From: Bacteroidales bacterium
GTDB lineage: Bacteria; Bacteroidota; Bacteroidia; Bacteroidales; UBA1402
Length of the DNA stretch: 64,000 bases
Reading direction: 5' to 3'
Assembly: GCA_017464285.1 (NCBI GenBank)
Contig: JAFUDT010000005.1
Span: forward strand, 61,510 to 125,509
The position numbers and the translations under genes were made by a program. The notes under the pieces were generated by a model. It worked only from the letters and a program-made list of their open reading frames with translations. It had not been told where the DNA came from and ran no database searches. Positions 28,401-36,260 of the stretch are shown here, piece by piece; the first letter of the stretch is position 1, and each line of letters begins with the position of its first letter.

Positions 28401-29748
28401 CGTGCCGGAGCTGAAGGTGGCCCTGCAGATTTCCCTGCCCGGTGACACCATTGAGCTGGCCACCTGCGACGAAGACAACGGAGTCTACCTGCTGGGCGCC
28501 GGCGGTCTGACCTATCCTCAGCACCACGGCTCCCTGCTCATCAGGGGTGCCAAAGATGAGCAGCCTGTCCTGTTCGGCCGCATATCCTCGAGCAACGGTG
28601 CCAAGCTGAGCAGCCTGATATTCGAAGGGCTGACCTGGAGGGACAGCGTCAGCTACACGGGCTACAACCTGGAGACATACTCTCCTTTCTATGTCAATGT
28701 CCGCGACTCGATCATGGAGACCTGGACCATCCGTAACTGCAACTTCTACGATCTGGACAACCAGGAGATCTTCCGTACCAATACGGGCTGCAACTTCGCA
28801 GTCATCAAGGAACTCCGCTTCGAGAACTGCTATTTCGACAACATGGGCGGTACCCGTCCCTGCGACGGTAAGTCCATGGGGGCCCACTTCATTCAGTTTG
28901 TCAACAATTCGGCTGTCAAATATGAGCTGGACAGCTTTGTCTTTGTCCACAATATCGTGTCCAACTTCCACGGCAGCCAGTTGTTCAACATTGCCCGTCA
29001 GGCTTCGACCTCGCTGGATTCGACCATCAGCATCAACATCTGCCACAACCTGTTCTACAAGCTGGGCGGTCACGCTGAGAAGAACCGCAACTTCTTGGAA
29101 TTCAATAACAATGCCAACGGTTTTGATATCCATATCAACATCAACGACAACATCTTCTACCAGCGCTGGAGCGCCGACTATTATCCTGTCTCCAACCTGG
29201 CCCTGTTCATGCCCGCCAGAGGACAGCAAGCCTATGTCAACCTGCTGAACAACTACTTCGACGGCGAGTATTACGACGGCAGCGGCGAAGACCCCAATCC
29301 GGTGGCCCAGAAGAACAAGAGCCAGAACCTCTATGTCTCTTCCGGTGACGAGAAGATGGTGAACCGCGGCAACCCGCTCTTCTGGTTCGATCTGGAAATC
29401 GACGAGCTTTTCGAAGATGAAAGCACCTACTTCATCGGCAATGAGTCGCCGCTCTACACAGCCGGCACAGAAGGCGGCTATGTCGGTCCGAGAATCTGCT
29501 ACGGCATTGTCGATGCCCTGCGTCCTGTTACGGCCGTTGACAGCCGAGCCGGCCTGCAGGCCTTTGTCCGCGACTCAAGGCTCGTCATCTCCACCTCCGA
29601 TGCGGCTGTTGTGGAAATCTACAACATCTTCGGACAGAGAGTCCGTCAGTTCCGTGCCCAGGCCGGTGAACACAGCATTGATGGGCTGGCACCCGGTCAG
29701 CTCTATCTGGTCACCGACGGCAAGAACGCAGCCAAGGTACGCTTCTGA
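25495..29748 (+). CDS. Giant secreted modular protein: class-I-GATase-like domain, two beta-helix modules, type IX secretion-like tail
   Basis: The 1,417-residue protein has a signal peptide (residues 1 to about 22). N-terminal beta-sandwich-like modules follow to about 380. From about 387 to 611 a Rossmann/GATase-like segment is visible ('LKIAYINNATDRIHILSRAL', 'YDLVILSDFVP'). From about 620 two DUF4957/DUF5123-like right-handed beta-helix modules follow. Each ends in a similar motif, 'SPLYTAGTNHTYVG' near 936 and 'SPLYTAGTEGGYVG' near 1317, indicating an internal duplication. The last 75 residues ('VEIYNIFGQRVRQF', 'GLAPGQLYLVTDGKNAAKVRF' in part) resemble a T9SS sorting domain. Activity is unknown. 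A beta-helix suggests polysaccharide binding or cleavage. Confidence 0.78.
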   Translation: MKIKTLILSIAMTGCFSCPLWALITDPEDHVIYDSGILCEASDFVKPDFMSDKGWEFGNTGTTLMNNTSQMEYLGASAADIELNAIMMGYKDTLVFTFPACDSIYIQFWGSGMRGIKIINDRDNSYAWMSVNGTRDKGKVGARYNSKDSIRVMLVPTKLEVTTPMKETEKVFINRIKVYAGIEESDVPQFDGTVAGWTLQYHPKASGTVDLESPVSAVEGFESAKYDVYASDLGVVRGKLTASKGFSLGYDGAEYLTRIQSLAANQNVDFTKDDQHKDYFQLNVPTTGFQDMELLFNFSLLSSADSLVVVTRASNQGDWTLAGKFGLPENPGGKASVRLPLAGMDNAATTQIRFMPDNGTYGNSGELVLSALQLKGYDDYYQTDEDALKIAYINNATDRIHILSRALTADSLDTRLLPALLKNAGYDVTVFHQQMWQDITAENILEKMSGYDLVILSDFVPAGSSIVKACQALIGHLPLLNLSAGAYAGDAWNWSQAAGNTVLQLASNSHFTFHPIFAGVKLTDFVTDNLFADAPEGTLATAGFGAAQYSGQEGYLIATPAGMSGLVSIHELNSVPAAKYMLVALPVAGQPYLSDVALKIVDNAIAYVSSPNLFVEPQFTMISGGAQVENIDELQGALVYDYAALNLKEVIVEMKPSTDANGVYHLPSEGLTIDASLNNLVFRGIGEGEVVVEGQFRTAAPMRLSNLTFENLVLTTDAVSKSAVLLHANDTIAQALTIRDCRIGDGRPASLQLVAVQATAVQLKQLNISNNFFGQQAKTALCTVADGPLSMESILVRENRFKGSDLQGLISFGQTAFSDGQLEIKVDNNTLFACSGSENDLIRFEKDPQIPVTVSVNNNLMFRSSTLNTGAPCHGLHFYQPTQALKVQLLNNLAVGLAENATVLGVWPDTLTVETYALDPVRFGSVFQGEDMEISKASPLYTAGTNHTYVGSVDCYTDRSQAGVLTVHNVPELKVALQISLPGDTIELATCDEDNGVYLLGAGGLTYPQHHGSLLIRGAKDEQPVLFGRISSSNGAKLSSLIFEGLTWRDSVSYTGYNLETYSPFYVNVRDSIMETWTIRNCNFYDLDNQEIFRTNTGCNFAVIKELRFENCYFDNMGGTRPCDGKSMGAHFIQFVNNSAVKYELDSFVFVHNIVSNFHGSQLFNIARQASTSLDSTISINICHNLFYKLGGHAEKNRNFLEFNNNANGFDIHININDNIFYQRWSADYYPVSNLALFMPARGQQAYVNLLNNYFDGEYYDGSGEDPNPVAQKNKSQNLYVSSGDEKMVNRGNPLFWFDLEIDELFEDESTYFIGNESPLYTAGTEGGYVGPRICYGIVDALRPVTAVDSRAGLQAFVRDSRLVISTSDAAVVEIYNIFGQRVRQFRAQAGEHSIDGLAPGQLYLVTDGKNAAKVRF

Positions 29749-29771
29749 GCGTTCCCCTCATCAGATTACAG

Positions 29772-29811
29772 CAGTCCCCGGAAGTCTCAGTACTTTCGGG
29801 GACTGTTTTTT
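29772..29811 (+). terminator. Rho-independent terminator after the giant secreted protein gene
   Basis: CAGTCCCCGGAAGT pairs with ACTTTCGGGGACTG (one G-T pair) around a six-base loop and is followed by seven T residues. Confidence 0.9.
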
Positions 29812-29832
29812 ATATGCTTGCTGTCCGGAAAC

Positions 29833-30924
29833 TCAGAGCAGCAGTCCGGCACCTCCGATTACCAGTGCCAGCAGCATTTTGACGGCTTTGACGATGAAGA
29901 AGGCTTTTTTGTCTTCGGCAAACAGAGGCAGGGAGGAATGTCCGTCCTGCACCATGGCGTTGGCCAGCAGAATGCTGAGGGGCAGGTGTCCGCCTAAAAA
30001 CAGCCCGACAAAGAGCAGATGGGGCCCTGACTCGGGGATCAGTCCCACCGCGACGGCCAGCAGCAGGAGCACAAAGGGATTGCGGTCTATCCAGGCAATG
30101 GCATCCATGCGGTATTCCAGCAGGTGTATCAAAGTCAGGGCGGCCAAAGTCCACAGGAAAATCTTCAGGAAATGCTGCCGGATGACATGTTCCCATAGGT
30201 GATGTTCCAGAAAGTGCTCGCTGACGAGCAGCACGGTCAGCAGGACGGCCAGTGCCAGAAGGAGAAATATCCAGTTGAACCAGCGTTCCTCGAAGGGCAG
30301 ATGAAGCGAGGCAGGAGCAGTCCTGTCCAGTCCCTCGGGCAAAGTCTGGCCATGCTCAAATCCGCCCAGGGCCAGGAAGATGATGAAGCCTGCCAGGCCG
30401 GCGGCCAGCAGAGCCCGGGCGAAACCCGGATGCCGGAGATTCTCGAGGCAGCGGCGCGGCACATCGCGCAGTGACAGGGGCAGGGCCTGCTCGTGTTCAT
30501 GCAGGACCAGATGTTCGGGATGGACGGCCGAAGCAGAGATACGGGGAAAGAGCCGCCGGGCCGCATAGCCTGCCGGCAGAGAGACGGCCAGCAGGATGAG
30601 CAGGATGAGCAGCGTCTTGCCCGGCATCTGCACAAGCATGACAAAGGCTTCGTCTCCGATGTTGGTGATCATGGCCGCCAGCAAAGCCCCGAAGTGCAGT
30701 AGGCCGTGCGAGTACATCGACACCACGGCAAAGCCTCCGAAACAGCCGGGAATGAGCCCCAACAGAGCGGCTACGACCGTCTGCAGACGGGGTGAGCGCG
30801 AGAGGCCGCGGTGCCAGCGGCCGCCAGTCGAAGTGTTCAGTATCTCTATAAACAACATGATGACCAGCACAAAAGTGGTGATCATCAAGGTGTCTTTGAA
30901 AACCTCTGCAATGAGTCGGCTCAT
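29833..30924 (-). CDS. Putative 10-TM heavy-metal exporter (ArsP_2-like)
   Basis: The 363-residue protein has about ten hydrophobic segments in two halves. Each half contains a related motif: 'LIPGCFGGFAVVSMYSHG' and 'GLIPESGPHLLFVGLFLGG'. A histidine-rich cytoplasmic loop joins them ('HPEHLVLHEHEQ', 'HFLEHHLWEHVIRQH'). Databases label this family a putative manganese or heavy-metal exporter. I infer metal export from the family and the histidines, and cannot name the ion. The ATG overlaps the stop of the upstream methyltransferase gene (ATGA at 30921-30924). Confidence 0.75.
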   Translation of the reverse strand: MSRLIAEVFKDTLMITTFVLVIMLFIEILNTSTGGRWHRGLSRSPRLQTVVAALLGLIPGCFGGFAVVSMYSHGLLHFGALLAAMITNIGDEAFVMLVQMPGKTLLILLILLAVSLPAGYAARRLFPRISASAVHPEHLVLHEHEQALPLSLRDVPRRCLENLRHPGFARALLAAGLAGFIIFLALGGFEHGQTLPEGLDRTAPASLHLPFEERWFNWIFLLLALAVLLTVLLVSEHFLEHHLWEHVIRQHFLKIFLWTLAALTLIHLLEYRMDAIAWIDRNPFVLLLLAVAVGLIPESGPHLLFVGLFLGGHLPLSILLANAMVQDGHSSLPLFAEDKKAFFIVKAVKMLLALVIGGAGLLL

Positions 30925-31679
30925 GGTCTTTGTCTGAGGGCTTCGTAAATCATGATGCCGGCAGCCACCGAGACGTTCAGCGAGGCGATATTGCCCAGGA
31001 TGGGAATCTGAACCAGTTCGTCGCAAAGTCTCAGATGCTCAGGGGCGATGCCCGTGTCTTCCGCCCCCATGACGATGGCCGTCGGGCCGGTATAGTCAGC
31101 CTGGGTATACAGCTGGGCCGCTTTCTCAGTGGCAGCCACCAGATGGAAGCCGGAGTCTTTCAGATAGCGCAGGGCTTCGCGCAGGCTGTTCTCACGGCAG
31201 ACCGGCAGGCTGTGCAGCGCTCCGGCCGAAGTCTTGACAGCATCGGCATTGACTGTGACGCTGTCCCTCATGGGCAGGACAACGGCATCCACCCCGGCAC
31301 AGGCACAGGTACGGGCGATGGCACCGAAATTGCGTACGTCGGTCAGGCCGTCCAGCAGCACGACCAGAGCTTGCCGGCCCTGCTCATACCACAGGGGCAC
31401 CAGCTGCTCGATCCGCTGGTAGGTAATCGGCGAAATAAAGGCAATCACCCCCTGATGGTTCTTGGTTGTGATATGGTTGAGCTTTTCCTGAGGCACACGC
31501 TGCACAGGGATATTGCTGCCCTTCAGCTGCTCGAAAAGTTCACGGGCCAGATTGCTTTCCAGATTCTTGCGTATCCAGATCTTATCGACGTCACGGCCGG
31601 CTGCGACAGCTTCCATGACGGCCCTGATGCCGAAAATCATCTCGTTTCCGCTGCCGGGTTGTTTCTTATTGTAATACAT
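30921..31679 (-). CDS. rlmB: TrmH/RlmB-family 23S rRNA 2'-O-ribose methyltransferase
   Basis: SpoU-class methyltransferases methylate a ribose 2'-OH, and RlmB acts on 23S rRNA. The 252-residue product has the substrate-binding N-terminal domain ('MIFGIRAVMEAVAAGRDVDK') and the knotted SPOUT domain with motif 1 'LDGLTDVRNFGAIARTC', motif 2 'IVMGAEDTGIAPEHL' and motif 3 'ILGNIASLNVSVAAGIMIYE'. The start at 31679 avoids overlap with recN. The gene lies in the dnaN-recN operon and is coupled to the exporter gene. Confidence 0.9.
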   Translation of the reverse strand: MYYNKKQPGSGNEMIFGIRAVMEAVAAGRDVDKIWIRKNLESNLARELFEQLKGSNIPVQRVPQEKLNHITTKNHQGVIAFISPITYQRIEQLVPLWYEQGRQALVVLLDGLTDVRNFGAIARTCACAGVDAVVLPMRDSVTVNADAVKTSAGALHSLPVCRENSLREALRYLKDSGFHLVAATEKAAQLYTQADYTGPTAIVMGAEDTGIAPEHLRLCDELVQIPILGNIASLNVSVAAGIMIYEALRQRP

Positions 31680-31689
31680 AGACTGTGGT

Positions 31690-33345
31690 TTATTCTCCGT
31701 AGATGAGTTCTCTGGCATTCTTCAGGGCAGCCTCGCCCAAGGCGGCTCCGCTCAGCATCAGGGCAATCTCGCTGATGCGCTCGCTCTCGCTGAGCAGCCG
31801 GGCCGAACTCAGGCTCTGCTCTTCCGTATCCGATTTCTCGACCTTGTAATGCCGGGCACCCTTGGCCGCTATCTGCGGCAGGTGGGTAATGCAGAGCACC
31901 TGCCGGTTGCGGGCGATTTCCTGCATGAGCAGGGCCATCTTATGGGCGATTTCACCCGAGACCCCCGTATCGATTTCGTCCAGCAGGAGCACCGAGCCCT
32001 GGCCGGTATCGGCAACCAGGGCTTTCAGACAGAGCATCAGACGCGAGATTTCACCGCCTGAGGCTATCTGGGCGATAGGCTGCACGGCTGCATTCTTGTT
32101 GGCCGAGAACAGGAAGGTCACCTTGTCGGCACCGCTGGCATCCATTTCTTTGGGTTGCTGCCCGACAAGAAAGCGGGCATGCGGCATTCCCAGCTGCTGG
32201 AGTTGGGTGACCATATACTGTTCGACGGATTCCCTGACCGAGGCGCGCTTGGCCGACAGGGCGGCAGCAGCCTTTTCAGCCTCCCGGCGGGCAGCCTCCA
32301 TGGCTTCCCTGCCCTGCTGCAGCACCTGGTCGCCCGTGTCGATAAGCTGTAGCCGGGTTTCATAGTCCGCTTTCAATGCCAGGAGTTCCTCTTCGCTCCT
32401 GACATGATGGCGCTGTTGCAGGTCGAACAGCTGTCCGAGCCGCTCTTCCACCTGCTGCATACGGTGGGGATTCAGTTCGACGGAGGCATCCCAGCGTTCT
32501 ATGTCGCGGCTCAGGTCTTTGATCTCGATGAGCGTCGCTTCCAGACGCTGGCCGGCCTCCCCGGCAGCAGGAAAAACCTCCGCGAGATGCCGGGCTGTCT
32601 GGGAGGCCGATTTCAGGCGGACACAAAGACCGTCGTCTTCTCCGTCGAAATAGTCTTTGAGGCGGGCCAGTCCGCTTTTGATTTCTTCGGTATGGCTGAG
32701 CACATCCAGCTCCTGTTCCAGCCCGGCCTGCTCACCAGCCTGGAGTCTGGCCTGGTCCAGCTGCCTGAACTGAAAGCTGAGGTAGTCTCTTTCTTCCTGC
32801 CCTTTCCTCAATTCCTCGGCCAGACGGTCGACTTCCATGGCCTTGGAGCGATAGTCTTCCCAGGCCAGGCGGTAAGCCTCCTTTTCGGGAGCCGTCCCGG
32901 CCACGGTGTCAAGCAGATCCAGCTGGAAAGACTCCTTGCCCAGCAGCAGGTTCTCGTGTTGGGAATGAATGTCCACCAGACGGTTGCCCAGTTCCCTGAG
33001 CTGGCTCAGGGTGACAGGGGAATCATTGACAAAGGCGCGGCTCTTGCCGTTGGCGTACAGTTCCCGGCGGATGACGCAGGACAGAGGATCGTACAGGAGA
33101 TCCTGCTCCGTGAAAAAGGCTTCCAGGGAACTGATTTCCGTGAATTCCGCTTCGATGAGACAGCGTTCTCGTCCTTCCTTGATCATTTTCAGGTCGGCAC
33201 GCTGTCCAAGTACCAGTCCGACGGCCTCGAGGAGCACCGATTTTCCGGCGCCGGTCTCGCCCGTAATGACAGAAAAGCCCGGCGCAAAGTCCAGGTCTAT
33301 CCCCTCTATGAGGACGTAGTTTTCAATGTGCAGTCTGTGTAACAT
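31690..33345 (-). CDS. recN: DNA repair protein RecN
   Basis: RecN is an SMC-like ATPase of double-strand-break repair. The 551-residue protein has the N-terminal Walker A 'VITGETGAGKSVLLEAVGLV', a long central coiled coil (about 150-360), the signature 'IASGGEISRLMLCLKAL' and Walker B 'VLLLDEIDTGVSGEIAHKM'. The neighbours are the PorD-like gene 9 bp upstream and the rRNA methyltransferase gene downstream. The arrangement dnaQ-coaBC-porD-recN-rlmB is conserved in Bacteroidales. Confidence 0.97.
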   Translation of the reverse strand: MLHRLHIENYVLIEGIDLDFAPGFSVITGETGAGKSVLLEAVGLVLGQRADLKMIKEGRERCLIEAEFTEISSLEAFFTEQDLLYDPLSCVIRRELYANGKSRAFVNDSPVTLSQLRELGNRLVDIHSQHENLLLGKESFQLDLLDTVAGTAPEKEAYRLAWEDYRSKAMEVDRLAEELRKGQEERDYLSFQFRQLDQARLQAGEQAGLEQELDVLSHTEEIKSGLARLKDYFDGEDDGLCVRLKSASQTARHLAEVFPAAGEAGQRLEATLIEIKDLSRDIERWDASVELNPHRMQQVEERLGQLFDLQQRHHVRSEEELLALKADYETRLQLIDTGDQVLQQGREAMEAARREAEKAAAALSAKRASVRESVEQYMVTQLQQLGMPHARFLVGQQPKEMDASGADKVTFLFSANKNAAVQPIAQIASGGEISRLMLCLKALVADTGQGSVLLLDEIDTGVSGEIAHKMALLMQEIARNRQVLCITHLPQIAAKGARHYKVEKSDTEEQSLSSARLLSESERISEIALMLSGAALGEAALKNARELIYGE

Positions 33346-33354
33346 GGTGTATGG

Positions 33355-34266
33355 TTAAGGTCTTTCCCTGATGGCTTCCAGGCGATTGCCCTGACCGGGC
33401 CACAGATAGTTCAGCAACTCGTACACCTGCTGCTTTTCCGCATCCGGGGCCAGGGAATAGAGCTGTATCCACTCGTCGATCTTGGTATCGGACAGATTGC
33501 CCAGCAGAGGACTGCGAGGCTTGTCGTTCCTGACAGGTCTCAGAGAGGCAAACAGTCCGGTGATGTTCTTGCGTGCCTCATCGGGCGTTTCGGTCATCAG
33601 GTCCAGGCCCTGCCGGTGATATTGATAGTTGAACATGCGCAAGTCCTTCTGCCGCTCGTCGTTGAGGGCGCTGATCCATCCCCAGCAGTTTTTGTCGTCG
33701 TCGCGGGCCCGCCAGTTGTCACCCAGGGTGCCCTGAGCCTGGCTGACGATGTTCTGAGCCTCCTGGAAGAAGGGATCGCCGCCCAAGGGAGCGAAGGAGT
33801 CGAAATCCATACCCAGGATGAGATAGCTCCAGAAAGCCAGCATGGCCACCAGGTTGTCGTCGATGCCATTGGGATTGTAGTCCAGCCTCTTGCCCTCCTG
33901 ATAGTCGAATTCGGCGACCTGGCGGACATTGAGCATGGGCGACATGTAGGAAGCGTTATAGACCGGCCTTCTCGAGGTGATCTGTATTTCGGCCGTATGG
34001 TGGCTGTCATCCCTTTTCTGGAAAATAAAGACAAAGCTGCAGTCGATCCTTTCGTTGCGGGCAAAGGGAATCTGCGTCCACAGCCGGCTGTTCAGGAACT
34101 CGGTCACCGCCGTCCGGAAACTTTCATAGACAGCCTTGTCCGTGCCGCCGATCTGGTCGGTGTTGATCTGCACGCGGGCATTGAGCTCCTGAGCCCTGAG
34201 CGAGGATGCGCTCAAGAAGAGAAGCAGGATCGTCCCCCAGAAACCTGTTTTTTCGGGCATGCTCAT
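33355..34266 (-). CDS. porD: PorD-like/DUF4835 family protein
   Basis: The 303-residue product begins with a signal peptide (about residues 1-25, ending 'SLRAQEL'). The mature part follows the DUF4835 pattern: 'NARVQINTDQIGGTDKAVYE', 'RIDCSFVFIFQKRDDSHHTA', 'NPNGIDDNLVAMLAFWSYLI' and 'DGNRLEAIRE'-like ending. Members between coaBC and recN in Bacteroidetes are annotated as type IX secretion protein PorD. Its presence agrees with the T9SS-like tails on two secreted proteins here. The biochemical role is not known. Confidence 0.82.
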   Translation of the reverse strand: MSMPEKTGFWGTILLLFLSASSLRAQELNARVQINTDQIGGTDKAVYESFRTAVTEFLNSRLWTQIPFARNERIDCSFVFIFQKRDDSHHTAEIQITSRRPVYNASYMSPMLNVRQVAEFDYQEGKRLDYNPNGIDDNLVAMLAFWSYLILGMDFDSFAPLGGDPFFQEAQNIVSQAQGTLGDNWRARDDDKNCWGWISALNDERQKDLRMFNYQYHRQGLDLMTETPDEARKNITGLFASLRPVRNDKPRSPLLGNLSDTKIDEWIQLYSLAPDAEKQQVYELLNYLWPGQGNRLEAIRERP

Positions 34267-34273
34267 CGTAGAC

Positions 34274-35479
34274 TTACTTTGCCAGCAGCCCGCCGAGGTA
34301 GCCGACGATGTCTTCTGCCACCTCCGCCTTGCTCTTGAGCGGATAGGATTTAGCCTCCTGACGGGAAATAAGGGTTACTTTGTTGGTGTCGGTACGGAAG
34401 CCGGCCCCGGGATCGCGCAGGGAATTCAGCACAATGAAATCCAGATGCTTTTTTTCCAGCTTGGCGCGGGCATTGTCCGTTTCGTGGTCGGTTTCGAGGG
34501 CGAATCCCCCCAGGACCTGATCCGGACGCTTGACAGCCCCCAGGGCTGCCGCGATGTCGGCGGTAGGCTCCAGAGCGAGGGTCATGGCCCCCTTCTCACG
34601 CTTTATTTTCCCCTCGGCAACGGTGGCAGGCCGGAAATCGGCTACGGCAGCGCAGAGAATGGCCGCCTGGCAAGCCGGGAAAAGCCGGAGACAGGCGTCG
34701 TGCATCTCGCGGGCCGACTCCACGTCTGTACGGCGGATGTTCCCTGCAGGAGTGGCCAGCGATACCGGCCCGCTGACCAGTTCCACCACGGCTCCGCGGG
34801 CAGCACAGGCCGCCGCCAGCGCATAGGCCATCTTGCCCGAGGAATAATTGCCGATAAAGCGCACCGGATCTATCTTCTCATAGGTCGGACCAGCCGTGAT
34901 CAGTACGGTTTTACCGCTCAGAGCGGCATTTTGCCGAAAGAAACTCTCCAGGCAGGCCACGATGGCATCGGGCTCTTCCATGCGTCCCTTGCCTTCCAGT
35001 CCGCTGGCCAGCTGGCCGCTGGCCGGCTCGATGATATGGTTGCCGTAGGAGGCCAGCAGCTGCAGATTGCGCTGGGTGGAAGGATGGCGGTACATGTCCA
35101 GATCCATGGCCGGGGCGACGAATACAGGGCATTTCATCGACAGATAGGTGGTCACGAGCATATTGTCGGCAATGCCGCCGGCCATCTTGCCGATGGTCGA
35201 TGCCGTAGCGGGAGCCACCAGCATGGCGTCGGCCCAGAGACCGAGATCGACATGGCTGTGCCACTCGCCGCTGTTGGCCGTGAAAAACTCGCTGACGACC
35301 GGATGTCCGCTCAGGGGAGAGAGCGTGACAGGGGTGATGAACTCTTTGGCGGCAGGGGTCATGACCACCTGCACATCCGCCCCTTTCTTCTTGAGCGCCC
35401 GGAGCAGGTAGGCTGCCTTGTAGGCGGCGATGCTGCCGGTGATGCCCAGCACTATTTTCTTTCCTTCAAGCATGGTCAA
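34274..35479 (-). CDS. coaBC: Bifunctional phosphopantothenoylcysteine decarboxylase/phosphopantothenate-cysteine ligase
   Basis: CoaBC makes 4'-phosphopantetheine for coenzyme A. The 401-residue protein has the flavin-dependent CoaC half ('GITGSIAAYKAAYLLRAL', H76 in 'HSHVDLGLWAD') and the CoaB half ('ITAGPTYEKIDPVRFIGNYS', 'DTNKVTLI'). Two CoaC active-site positions differ from E. coli: the PxMNxxMW motif reads 'PAMDLDMY' (D126 for Asn) and the flap cysteine motif ACG reads 'LASG' (S159 for Cys). These may be common in the phylum, but I cannot check. The start overlaps the dnaQ stop by four bases. Confidence 0.95.
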   Translation of the reverse strand: MTMLEGKKIVLGITGSIAAYKAAYLLRALKKKGADVQVVMTPAAKEFITPVTLSPLSGHPVVSEFFTANSGEWHSHVDLGLWADAMLVAPATASTIGKMAGGIADNMLVTTYLSMKCPVFVAPAMDLDMYRHPSTQRNLQLLASYGNHIIEPASGQLASGLEGKGRMEEPDAIVACLESFFRQNAALSGKTVLITAGPTYEKIDPVRFIGNYSSGKMAYALAAACAARGAVVELVSGPVSLATPAGNIRRTDVESAREMHDACLRLFPACQAAILCAAVADFRPATVAEGKIKREKGAMTLALEPTADIAAALGAVKRPDQVLGGFALETDHETDNARAKLEKKHLDFIVLNSLRDPGAGFRTDTNKVTLISRQEAKSYPLKSKAEVAEDIVGYLGGLLAK

Positions 35480-36252
35480 AACAGGGTTTGTTGCGAACGA
35501 AGCCGGATATTGGTCAGTACTTTCTTGGTGTTGAGTGAAAAGTCACCGTTCATCATCCAGCCATAGTAGCCGGTGTCTTTTTTCAGGACCTCCTCGACGG
35601 GAACATCCTTGTATTTGCCGAAGTTGAACACCTCCACCCCATCGGCATTATAGACGATCTTGCCGGCAAAATCCACGTTACGGCTCTGGCGGGAGAACTC
35701 GGCGAGTTTGGCCACGTCGTTTTCCAGCTCGTCGGGATAGCGGTCCAGCTGGGCCTTGAGCACCTCGTAGGTCGCTTTGGTGTCGGCCTCTGCCCCATGG
35801 GCGCCGACCAGATCCTTGCCACAGTAGAATTTGTAGGCCGCCGTCAGGGTGCGCTGCTCCATGCGATGGAAAATCACCTGCACATCGACCATCTTGCGCT
35901 GGCTCAGATCGATGTCGATATCGTGGCGCAGGAATTCCTCGGCCAGCAGCGGAATGTCGAAGCGATTGGAATTGAAGCCGGCCAGGTCGCAGCCTTTGAT
36001 GTCGTTGGCAATCAGCCGGCCTATCTCGCGAAAGGTAGGACAGTCCTTGACATCCTCGTCGGTGATATGATGCACCTCGCTCGCTTCCCGGGGAATGTGG
36101 ATGCCCGGGTTCACCCGGTAGGTGCGGCTTTCTTCATGACCGTCGGGAAAGACCTTGAGGTATGAGATCTCCACGATGCGGTCCGAGACGATATTGACAC
36201 CGGTGGTCTCCAGATCGAAGAACACAAGAGGATTTTTCAGATTCAGTTTCAT
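35476..36252 (-). CDS. DnaQ-like 3'-5' exonuclease
   Basis: The 258-residue protein carries the DEDDh exonuclease motifs: 'FFDLETTGVN' (D, E), 'GFNSNRFDIPLLAEEFL' (D) and 'GAHGAEADTKATYEVL' (H, D). It is likely the proofreading epsilon subunit of DNA polymerase III or a related exonuclease. It lies 8 bp after dnaN, the sliding clamp, which fits a replisome role. About 70 C-terminal residues ('VYNADGVEVFNFGKYKDVPV') form an extra region of unknown use. Confidence 0.9.
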   Translation of the reverse strand: MKLNLKNPLVFFDLETTGVNIVSDRIVEISYLKVFPDGHEESRTYRVNPGIHIPREASEVHHITDEDVKDCPTFREIGRLIANDIKGCDLAGFNSNRFDIPLLAEEFLRHDIDIDLSQRKMVDVQVIFHRMEQRTLTAAYKFYCGKDLVGAHGAEADTKATYEVLKAQLDRYPDELENDVAKLAEFSRQSRNVDFAGKIVYNADGVEVFNFGKYKDVPVEEVLKKDTGYYGWMMNGDFSLNTKKVLTNIRLRSQQTLF

Positions 36253-36260
36253 GATCGGGT

